From: an uncultured Gammaproteobacteria bacterium
Lineage (GTDB): Bacteria; Pseudomonadota; Gammaproteobacteria; Nitrosococcales; Methylophagaceae
DNA length: 5,026 nt
NCBI GenBank assembly: GCA_913058195.1
Contig: CAJXPP010000175.1
Span: forward strand, 1-5,026
Reading direction: 5' to 3'
The notes under the pieces: model-generated
The model's input: the letters and a program-made list of their open reading frames with translations, nothing else
What the model was told of the DNA's origin: nothing
Databases searched by the model: none
In this document: positions 1 through 5,026 of the stretch, piece after piece
Position numbering within the stretch: position 1 is the stretch's first letter
Layout: each line of letters begins with the position of its first letter
Translations under genes and position numbers: made by a program

Positions 1-46
1 AGATCATGCCTAGTCTCGTGGGCTCGGAGATGTGTATAAGAGACAG
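1..46. other. Illumina Nextera adapter (i7 side), left end
   Basis: This is synthetic library sequence and not part of the genome. Positions 1-4 are the end of the P7 primer, 5-12 are an index (CATGCCTA, the primer form of what I recall as N706), 13-27 are the i7-side primer site GTCTCGTGGGCTCGG, and 28-46 are the 19-base Tn5 mosaic end AGATGTGTATAAGAGACAG. The insert starts at 47. The same sequence recurs inverted at the right end, giving a perfect 46-base inverted repeat (1-46 against 4978-5023). It should be trimmed before annotation. Confidence 0.98.
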
Positions 47-1487
47 CTTTAATAGGTGCATAGTGATCAAATACGCTGAAGATTAAGCCTGTACCTTGAG
101 TGGCTGTTAAGAACTCAGTACGGAAACCAATCAATCCACGCGAAGGAATAATAAAGTCTAAACGAACACGACCTTTACCATCTGGAGCCATATCACTTAA
201 TAAAGCACCACGTTCACCTAGTTTTTCCATGATAGTACCTTGGTGCGTAGCTTCAACATCAGCGGTTACTGCTTCATAAGGTTCTTCACGTACGCCGTCC
301 ACTTCACGGATGATTACTTCTGGACGAGACACACCCATTTCAAAGCCTTCACGACGCATATTTTCGATCAGTACTGATAAATGTAACTCACCACGTCCTG
401 ATACTTTAAATTTATCAGGGTCAGTAATCAATTGTTCAACACGTAGTGCTACGTTATGAATTAATTCACGATCAAGACGTTCTTTAATTTGACGTGTTGT
501 AACAAACTTACCTTCTTTACCCGCCATTGGAGAGTTGTTTACTTGGAAAGTCATTGTTACGGTCGGTTCATCAATCGTTAATGGTGGTAACGCTTCAACT
601 GCTGATGGATCACATAATGTATCGGAGATATTAAGAGGATCTAAGCCAGTGAACGCAATAATATCGCCTGCTTGTGCTTCTTCAACCTCTTCACGCTGCA
701 AGCCCATAAAGCCCATAACAGTTAAAACTCGACCATTACGTGTTTTTCCTTCCGTATCAATAACAGTAACAGGTGTGTTGGTTTTCACTTTACCGCGTTC
801 GATCCGGCCCACACCGATAACACCAACGTAGCTGTTATAGTCTAGTGCTGTAACTTGCATACGGAAAGGACCTTCTGTGTCAACATCTGGCGCACTTACT
901 TTATCAACCACTAATTGGAATAATGGTTCCATATCACCATCACGAACAGTATTTTCCAATCCTGCAAAGCCATTCAGTCCAGAGGCGTATACCACATCAA
1001 AGTCTAATTGCTCATCAGTCGCGTCAAGGTTTGCAAACAAATCAAATGTTTGATCAAGAACCCAACCTGGGCGAGCACTTGGCTTATCAATTTTATTGAT
1101 AACTACAATTGGTTTTAAACCTAATGCTAATGCTTTTTGTGTTACAAAACGTGTTTGTGGCATTGGGCCTTCAGACGAATCAACCAATAGCAGAACAGAA
1201 TCAACCATCGACAATACACGTTCAACCTCACCACCAAAGTCAGCATGGCCTGGAGTGTCTACGATGTTGATATGGTAGTCATGCCATTTTACTGCAGTGT
1301 TCTTAGACAGGATGGTGATACCACGTTCTTTTTCAAGATCGTTTGAATCCATTACGCGTTCTTGCAGTTCTTCATGCTCACTGAAGGTACCCGATTGGCG
1401 TAAAAGTTGATCAACCAAAGTTGTTTTACCGTGATCGACGTGAGCAATGATTGCTATGTTTCTTAGCTTTCTAGTAGTAATTGTCAT
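47..1487 (-). CDS. typA: Ribosome-associated GTPase TypA/BipA, 3' end cut by library adapter
   Basis: TypA/BipA is a translational GTPase of the EF-G family. It binds the 70S ribosome and in E. coli helps 50S assembly and growth in the cold. The visible 480 codons show G1 AHVDHGKTT (15-23), the switch region ERGITI (54-59), G3 DTPGH (77-81), G4 NKID (131-134) and a G5-like ASG (168-170). They are followed by the beta-barrel domain, the BipA-type SGRGELHLS (363-371) and PSRGLIGFR (448-456). E. coli BipA has about 607 residues, so roughly 125 are missing, including most of the BipA-specific C-terminal domain. The genuine protein stops at ...HYAPIK. The open frame then runs through the adapter as AVSYTHLRAHETRHD, which is an artefact. 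The start is set by an in-frame TAA two codons upstream of ATG 1487 and by the homologous KLRNIAIIAHVDHGKT start. No clear Shine-Dalgarno precedes it. It lies 51 bases downstream of suhB on the same strand with no terminator between. Confidence 0.96.
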
Positions 1488-1538
1488 TATTTAAGTTCTG
1501 TATGTGTGAATGCTATTGCATATAAAAATGTTATTTGC

Positions 1539-2336
1539 TTATTTCTTTAACTCATCAGTTAGGTGAGGAGTAATACTGTCTAAAATGTGTTTGTGTAATC
1601 GTAAATTACCGACAATTATATTGCCGCTATTAAAGTAATCATCGCCACCGGTGAAATCACTGACAACACCGCCTGCTTCTTCAACCATTAAGGCTCCAGC
1701 AGCTAAATCCCATTTTTCTAGTCCGATCTCCCAATAACCATCAAGACGTCCAGCAGCAACATAGGCTAAATCAAGTGCCGCAGATCCCGTCCTACGAATA
1801 TCAGCTACTTGAGGGAAAACAGCATTAAAAGTCGCTAAGTAAGCGGGTAAATGTTGTGGACATTTAAAAGGAAATCCGGTTGCAAGTAAGCCTCCGGCCA
1901 ATTCTTTACGTTTAGTTACGCGTAATCGGCGATCATTGAGTTTTACACCATCGCCCCGACTTGCGGAAAATAGTTCATCCCGCAGAGGATCGTAAATAAC
2001 ACCGTGCTCGATACGCCCTTTAACCACAACGGCAATAGACACACAATAATGTGGAAAACCGTGTAAAAAGTTTTTAGTGCCATCAAGAGGATCAATTACC
2101 CATACGGTGTCATGATCACCCTGAACACCTGATTCTTCAGCCAAAATAGCGTGTTCAGGATAAGATTTTTGAATCGCATTAATGATTTCTTGTTCTGCTA
2201 AACGGTCAACATCCGTTACAAAATCATTTAAACCTTTAGTAGTTATATCAAGGTGTTCAACATGTTGTAGTGATCTAATAATAAGGTTTCCCGCACTACG
2301 GGCTGCCCGAATGGCGATATTCAGCATAGGATGCAT
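1539..2336 (-). CDS. suhB: Inositol-1-monophosphatase family protein SuhB
   Basis: SuhB is a cytoplasmic Mg-dependent inositol monophosphatase. In E. coli it also joins NusA and the antitermination complex on rRNA operons. The 265 residues match the family length (267 in E. coli). The N-terminus MHPMLNIAIRAAR is close to the E. coli protein. Metal-binding positions are visible as E67 in AEES, D82 and D85 in WVIDPLDGT (79-87), and D210 in WDLAAGALMVEEAGG (209-223). The conserved stretch RRTGSAALDLAYVAAGR spans 181-197. Position 88 is Lys (DGTKNF) where E. coli SuhB has Thr; CysQ-type phosphatases also have Lys there, but the overall match favours SuhB. A GGAAA lies 9 bases before the ATG. An extended -10 sits about 90 bases upstream, and typA follows 51 bases downstream, suggesting a suhB-typA transcript. 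The E. coli neighbours trmJ and iscR are absent. Confidence 0.95.
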   Translation of the reverse strand: MHPMLNIAIRAARSAGNLIIRSLQHVEHLDITTKGLNDFVTDVDRLAEQEIINAIQKSYPEHAILAEESGVQGDHDTVWVIDPLDGTKNFLHGFPHYCVSIAVVVKGRIEHGVIYDPLRDELFSASRGDGVKLNDRRLRVTKRKELAGGLLATGFPFKCPQHLPAYLATFNAVFPQVADIRRTGSAALDLAYVAAGRLDGYWEIGLEKWDLAAGALMVEEAGGVVSDFTGGDDYFNSGNIIVGNLRLHKHILDSITPHLTDELKK

Positions 2337-2426
2337 AGACTAATTTTTCCAGAGCAAGTAAAGTTGATTCAATGATATGAATCTTCGGCGGTTGAGATAG
2401 ACAACCACGACTGATTTAAACGAGTT

Positions 2427-2435
2427 AGTATAACA
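2427..2435 (-). promoter_or_regulatory. Candidate extended -10 promoter for suhB
   Basis: Read on the minus strand this is TGTTATACT, an extended -10 (TGn) followed by TATACT, which matches TATAAT at five of six positions. I see no good -35 at 17-18 bases, which extended -10 promoters can do without. Transcription would begin near 2420 and leave a leader of about 84 bases before suhB. That leader holds two short dyads: GGTTG/CAACC (2390-2394 with 2402-2406) and GATTC/GAATC (2366-2370 with 2379-2383). Confidence 0.4.
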
Positions 2436-2494
2436 ATAATTCACAGATATCGCATTTTAACTTTTACGGCGTTGGACACACATAACAATTCCTG

Positions 2495-2530
2495 ATAGCC
2501 TCACGCTATATATTGCAGAGTGGCAATGTA
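2495..2530 (+). promoter_or_regulatory. Overlapping inverted repeats and -10-like element upstream of the lipoprotein gene
   Basis: Two dyads overlap here. The first is ATAGC (2495-2499) with GCTAT (2505-2509), loop of 5. The second is TATATTGC (2509-2516) with GCAATGTA (2523-2530), loop of 6, with seven Watson-Crick pairs and one T-G wobble. The two share position 2509, so in RNA they could compete. The TATATT at 2509-2514 also resembles a -10 box, but no convincing -35 stands at the right distance. The dyads are therefore either a 5'-leader hairpin or an operator over the promoter. No other gene or RNA is evident in 2337-2569. Confidence 0.3.
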
Positions 2531-2559
2531 GTTTTAATTAAAATCTAAATATTTTACAT

Positions 2560-2563
2560 GGAG
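2560..2563 (+). promoter_or_regulatory. Ribosome binding site that fixes the lipoprotein start at 2570
   Basis: GGAG lies 6 bases before the ATG at 2570, which is ideal spacing. An in-frame ATG at 2558 overlaps this site and has no Shine-Dalgarno of its own. The downstream ATG is therefore the start, giving the signal peptide MKSLTKLG and not MENQMKSLTKLG. Confidence 0.85.
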
Positions 2564-2569
2564 AATCAA

Positions 2570-2869
2570 ATGAAATCTTTAACTAAATTGGGCGCAATCA
2601 TCCTTCCTTTAGCATTATTAACAGCATGTGCTAATACTGCAGAAATGGATGCATTAAAATCTTCTATTGAATCTGCTCAATCTACTGCTGATTCAGCATT
2701 AGTAGCGGCTAGAAATGCTCAAAGCACTGCTGATACAGCAACTCGTACAGCAAACGATGCTGAACTAGCTGCAGCCAATGCACAAAGTTCTGCTGATGCA
2801 GCACAAAGAGCTGTTGACGCACAAAATGCAAAACTAGATCGTATGTTTGAAAAAGCAATGAGCAAATAA
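2570..2869 (+). CDS. Lpp/OprI-like alanine-zipper outer-membrane lipoprotein
   Basis: This is a 99-residue murein-lipoprotein-like protein. Residues 1-19 form a lipoprotein signal peptide (K2 and K6, then a hydrophobic core) ending in the lipobox LTAC, with lipidated C20. The following Ala, not Asp, predicts sorting to the outer membrane. Mature residues 26-99 keep an unbroken 3-4 heptad spacing. The core positions are M26, L29 and I33, then thirteen consecutive alanines (36, 40, 43, 47, 50, 54, 57, 61, 64, 68, 71, 75, 78), then V82, Q85, L89, M92 and A96. This is an alanine-zipper coiled coil, trimeric in E. coli Lpp. The tail KLDRMFEKAMSK resembles that of OprI and ends in Lys, the residue joined to peptidoglycan in Lpp. 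The mature form is about 80 residues, longer than Lpp (58) or OprI (about 64). It is convergent with a neighbouring L,D-transpeptidase, the enzyme class that makes that bond. Attachment is inferred, not shown. Confidence 0.9.
   Translation: MKSLTKLGAIILPLALLTACANTAEMDALKSSIESAQSTADSALVAARNAQSTADTATRTANDAELAAANAQSSADAAQRAVDAQNAKLDRMFEKAMSK
2675..2803 (+). repeat. Three imperfect 24-base repeats inside the lipoprotein gene
   Basis: Copies lie at 2675-2698, 2717-2740 and 2780-2803. They encode AQSTADSA, AQSTADTA and AQSSADAA. Offsets are 42 and 63 bases, exactly two and three heptads, so every copy stays in coiled-coil register. Adjacent copies match at 20 of 24 bases. The Ser codon changes from TCT to AGC/AGT between copies, which suggests old duplication held by selection on the protein, or convergence on the zipper pattern. 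Confidence 0.7.
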
Positions 2870-2884
2870 GCTTTTTCAAAATAT

Positions 2885-2916
2885 AAAAAAACCGAGATTT
2901 ATTCTCGGTTTTTTTT
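2885..2916. terminator. Bidirectional intrinsic terminator
   Basis: ACCGAGA (2891-2897) pairs with TCTCGGT (2903-2909) around a TTTAT loop. It is flanked by a run of A (2885-2891) and a run of eight T (2909-2916), so each strand presents a GC-containing stem followed by a U-tract. It lies 15 bases past the lipoprotein stop and 13 bases past the L,D-transpeptidase stop and can end both convergent transcripts. A separate 12-base palindrome, GCTAAATTTAGC (2919-2930), abuts the transpeptidase stop codon. Confidence 0.93.
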
Positions 2917-2929
2917 GCGCTAAATTTAG

Positions 2930-4093
2930 CTACAGAGCATCACTGCTTACAAGTGTTGTCCATACAGATATATCAGCTACGCGCTTCACTTCCAACGCTA
3001 TTTTATCAGCTTCTTCCTTGTTCTCGAACGGCCCTATCAACACTTCACCTTCCGCTGCTCCTTGCATGGGCCAAAAATAATCATTTAAATTTAGACTAGT
3101 AGACGCATGAGCTAGTTTAGCTTTTGCATCTTGTGTCAAACCAGCATGAATAAACCAAACATCATCGATTAAATTAGAAGATATTTTGTGATTAACTTGT
3201 TGAACAACACCATGGTGCTTACGCACAATATCTTCTGCAAAAGGCCAATCTTCATCAGATAACTTATCATCTTGTACTTTAATTATTGCTGCAACTAAGG
3301 GCGTCATATTATTGCCCTCAAGGTGAGTTATGTCTTCTTGCGTTTCATGTGCTTCAAGATAAAGTAACTCATTGTACATCGCGGCTTTATAAGGTTGATA
3401 GACAATTTCCACAGGCGTATTTAGTGTCACAATTCCGAATAAATGTTCGATATCTTCAGGAAACAAACGAATACAACCATGGCTTACTCGCATACCCACT
3501 CCAAAGGGACGGTTGGTTCCGTGTAATAAGTAGCCAGGAATAGATAAACGCATCGCATAAGCACCCAATGGGTTATCAGGGCCTGCTGGTACTACTTTTG
3601 GTAAAGGGTCTCCTTTAGCTAAGTGCTCAGCAAGAATTGATGCCGGAGGAGTCCATGTAGGATCTTTTCGTTTTTGTGTAATACGAGCTTTACCTAAAGG
3701 TGTTGACCAACCTTCTCGTCCAATACCAATTGGATGCGTTATAACTTGTCTTTTTTGGCCCTTCTTAGTCTTCGGGTAATAATACAAGCGCATTTCAGCC
3801 ACATTAATCACAATACCTCTCTGTGGTGCATCAGGTAGTATAAATCTATTTGGCACAACCACCCGCGTATTATCGCCAGGTAACCATGGATCTAGATCCT
3901 CATTTGCACTCACTATTTCCCTATAGCCGATATCAAACCGCCTAGCGATATCTAAAAGCGTATCTTCATGATGGCTGTAAACAACCAAATTATGACCTAT
4001 TACACGGGTGTCCTCATCAGGCAAGTTGAAAGTCGTTGCATTGGCAGTGCTTGTAAGCAAACCAAGTGATAGACTTAGTAGCATTCGGAACAT
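2930..4093 (-). CDS. Periplasmic L,D-transpeptidase (ErfK/YbiS/YcfS-like) with LysM and SPOR-like tail
   Basis: This 387-residue exported enzyme should form 3-3 crosslinks in peptidoglycan or join a lipoprotein lysine to diaminopimelate. Residues 1-19 are a signal peptide with a likely AxA cleavage after A19. A LysM-like glycan-binding segment spans about 35-81 (VYSHHEDTLLDIARRF ... LPGDNTRVVVP). The YkuD catalytic domain covers about 92-232, with HGT at 191-193 and SHGCIR at 204-209; H191, H205 and nucleophile C207 are the expected catalytic residues. The PVEIVYQPYK segment after it is typical of the ErfK/YbiS group. Those E. coli enzymes have about 310 residues; this one has some 150 residues beyond the catalytic domain. 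The last 75 (WFIHAGL ... GEVLIGPFENKEEADKIA) resemble a SPOR domain. AGAGA sits 7 bases before the ATG, and a TACAAT box (minus strand, 4131-4126) is a weak promoter candidate. It is divergent from bamD and convergent with the Lpp-like gene, its likely substrate. Confidence 0.93.
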   Translation of the reverse strand: MFRMLLSLSLGLLTSTANATTFNLPDEDTRVIGHNLVVYSHHEDTLLDIARRFDIGYREIVSANEDLDPWLPGDNTRVVVPNRFILPDAPQRGIVINVAEMRLYYYPKTKKGQKRQVITHPIGIGREGWSTPLGKARITQKRKDPTWTPPASILAEHLAKGDPLPKVVPAGPDNPLGAYAMRLSIPGYLLHGTNRPFGVGMRVSHGCIRLFPEDIEHLFGIVTLNTPVEIVYQPYKAAMYNELLYLEAHETQEDITHLEGNNMTPLVAAIIKVQDDKLSDEDWPFAEDIVRKHHGVVQQVNHKISSNLIDDVWFIHAGLTQDAKAKLAHASTSLNLNDYFWPMQGAAEGEVLIGPFENKEEADKIALEVKRVADISVWTTLVSSDAL

Positions 4094-4184
4094 GAAAATA
4101 TCTCTATCAATAAATTATTAGAACCATTGTACATGGAATCATTTTTTCTATATGCCAACAATTTCCTAAAATATAAAATCTGCT

Positions 4185-4213
4185 TTGCCTTCAACCTCAT
4201 GCTAGCGTAATCT
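4185..4213 (+). promoter_or_regulatory. Candidate promoter immediately upstream of bamD
   Basis: TTGCCT (4185-4190) and TAATCT (4208-4213) are separated by 17 bases. The -35 is fair and the -10 weak. Transcription from it would begin near 4219-4220, at the bamD ATG, and produce a leaderless message. A better -10 box lies further up (TATAAA 4172-4177 or TAAAAT 4174-4179) but lacks a good -35; it would give a leader of about 36 bases. I cannot choose between them. The rest of 4094-4219 holds only AT-rich sequence shared with the divergent L,D-transpeptidase gene. Confidence 0.25.
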
Positions 4214-4219
4214 ACCACC

Positions 4220-4977
4220 ATGAAAATATATTACCTACCTTTAATTGCATTGTTAATCAGTACTACTGGTTGCTCCTTCTTTTCTAAAGATGAAGTAAAA
4301 ACCGCCGACAACTGGTCTGTTGAACGTATTTATTCTGAAGCAAAGTCTGCACTTGATGCTGAAGATTACATTTCCGCATTAAGTCATTACAGTCAATTAG
4401 AAGCGCGCTTTCCTTTTGGCCAATATGCACAACAAGCACTACTTGAGTCAGCCTATGCATATTACAAGACTGATGAACCTGAAACGGCATTAGCTACCAT
4501 AGATCGTTTTATGCGCGTTTATCCTTTAAACGAAAATATGGATTATGCACTTTATCTACGTGCACTTGTTAACTTTACCCGTGATATTGGCTTACTAGAA
4601 AAGTACATCCCTCGTGATGAATCTCAACGCGACCCTGGTGCCGCATTATTAGCACTTAATGATTTCAAAACTCTGGTTAATAGATTTCCTACCAGTAAAT
4701 ATAGTGAAGATGCCACACAAAGAATTGTTTATTTACGCAATCGCTTAGCGCAACATGAAGTTAATGTAGCACACTATTATATGCGTCGAGGCTCATATGT
4801 CGCAGCAGCAAATCGTGGAAAATATGTGATAGAAAATTACCCGCGTACACCTGCAATGCCAGAAGCATTATTAATGATGGCAAAAGCATATAAGGTATTG
4901 GAACTTAATGAGTTATCAGAAGATGCCCTACGTATTTTAGAATTAAACTACCCGGGCTATGATGGTGTAGCTAAGGT
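4220..4977 (+). CDS. bamD: Outer membrane protein assembly factor BamD, 3' end cut by library adapter
   Basis: BamD is the essential lipoprotein of the BAM complex that folds beta-barrel proteins into the outer membrane with BamA. Residues 1-17 are a signal peptide ending TTGC, with lipidated C18; Thr at -3 of the lipobox is less usual than Leu. TPR-type helical pairs follow, including SALDAEDYISALSHYSQLE (43-61) and ALLESAYAYYKTDEPETAL (73-91). Strong BamD signatures are RFPFGQYAQQ (63-72), the AIDRF-like TIDRFMRVYP (93-102) and RDESQRDPGAA. The genuine sequence gives 252 complete codons ending ...GYDGVAK. The following VCLLYTSPSPRD and the stop at 5012-5014 come from adapter and index sequence. 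E. coli BamD has 245 residues, so only a short tail may be missing, although some homologues are longer. An in-frame TAA at 4208-4210 and the signal peptide force the start at 4220, yet no Shine-Dalgarno precedes it. It is divergent from the L,D-transpeptidase gene. Confidence 0.95.
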
Positions 4978-5026
4978 CTGTCTCTTATACACATCTCCGA
5001 GCCCACGAGACTAGGCATGATCTCGT
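4978..5026. other. Illumina Nextera adapter (i7 side), right end, inverted
   Basis: This is the reverse complement of the left-end adapter plus three more P7 bases. The mosaic end CTGTCTCTTATACACATCT is at 4978-4996, the i7-side primer site at 4997-5011, the index TAGGCATG at 5012-5019 and P7 sequence at 5020-5026. It supplies a false stop codon and a false C-terminus to the bamD reading frame. It is synthetic and should be removed. Confidence 0.98.

Noticed and set aside
535..831. Plus-strand open frame of 98 codons
   Set aside because: It lies wholly inside typA on the opposite strand, matches no recognisable family and has a low-complexity Ser/Thr/Pro composition typical of an antisense shadow.
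1096..1278. Plus-strand open frame of 60 codons
   Set aside because: It is antisense to the GTPase domain of typA and has no motif or ribosome binding site.
2558..2569. Upstream ATG of the lipoprotein gene as the true start
   Set aside because: It overlaps the GGAG ribosome binding site of the ATG at 2570 and lacks its own; the resulting MENQ extension would also spoil a normal signal peptide.
2337..2569. Possible small RNA or riboswitch between suhB and the lipoprotein gene
   Set aside because: There is no terminator-like stem with a U-tract and no recognisable riboswitch core, only short dyads and promoter-like boxes.
2919..2930. Palindrome GCTAAATTTAGC as a regulatory site
   Set aside because: It overlaps the L,D-transpeptidase stop codon beside the terminator. 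It is short and AT-rich, with no transcript start nearby to regulate.
3286..3543. Plus-strand open frame of 85 codons
   Set aside because: It is antisense to the catalytic domain of the L,D-transpeptidase and resembles no known protein.
4284..4490. Minus-strand open frame of 68 codons
   Set aside because: It is antisense to bamD, with no family resemblance.
1..5026. Terminal inverted repeats suggesting a transposon or composite element
   Set aside because: The 46-base repeat is Nextera adapter with an index. The mosaic end is Tn5-derived but synthetic, and no transposase or other cargo is present.

Overview
The window looks like a single library molecule rather than an open stretch of chromosome. 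Both ends carry the same Illumina Nextera adapter (positions 1-46 and, inverted, 4978-5026), including the 19-base Tn5 mosaic end and an 8-base index. The biological insert is therefore 47-4977 (4931 bases). The genes at either edge are cut by tagmentation and are not naturally truncated. Reading through the adapters adds false C-terminal peptides to both edge proteins.

The insert is AT-rich (about 40% GC by eye) and comes from a Gammaproteobacterium. The evidence is the set of closest recognisable relatives: a SuhB with the E. coli-type start MHPMLNIA, a BamD, a BipA/TypA, and an Lpp/OprI-type alanine-zipper lipoprotein beside a LysM L,D-transpeptidase. I cannot name the genus. Gene content is chromosomal housekeeping; I see no mobile element, CRISPR array, tRNA or rRNA.

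Layout: (1) 47-1487, minus: translation GTPase typA/bipA, lacking its C-terminal domain. (2) 1539-2336, minus: suhB, 51 bases upstream of typA and probably co-transcribed with it. (3) 2337-2569: a divergent intergenic region with a candidate suhB promoter and two overlapping inverted repeats in front of the next gene. (4) 2570-2869, plus: a small Lpp/OprI-like outer-membrane lipoprotein with an uninterrupted heptad register and a C-terminal lysine. (5) 2885-2916: a bidirectional terminator. (6) 2930-4093, minus: an L,D-transpeptidase with signal peptide, LysM, YkuD domain and a SPOR-like tail. (7) 4094-4219: a divergent promoter region. (8) 4220-4977, plus: bamD, cut near its 3' end.

How they fit together: the lipoprotein and the L,D-transpeptidase are a plausible substrate/enzyme pair for tethering the outer membrane to peptidoglycan, and BamD belongs to the outer-membrane beta-barrel assembly machine, so the right half concerns the envelope. 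The left half pairs SuhB (phosphatase and, in E. coli, an rRNA antitermination factor) with BipA (ribosome-assembly GTPase). I found no clearly new system. The points most worth a second look are the long alanine zipper with its adjacent transpeptidase, the SPOR-like tail of that enzyme, and bamD's start without a Shine-Dalgarno.
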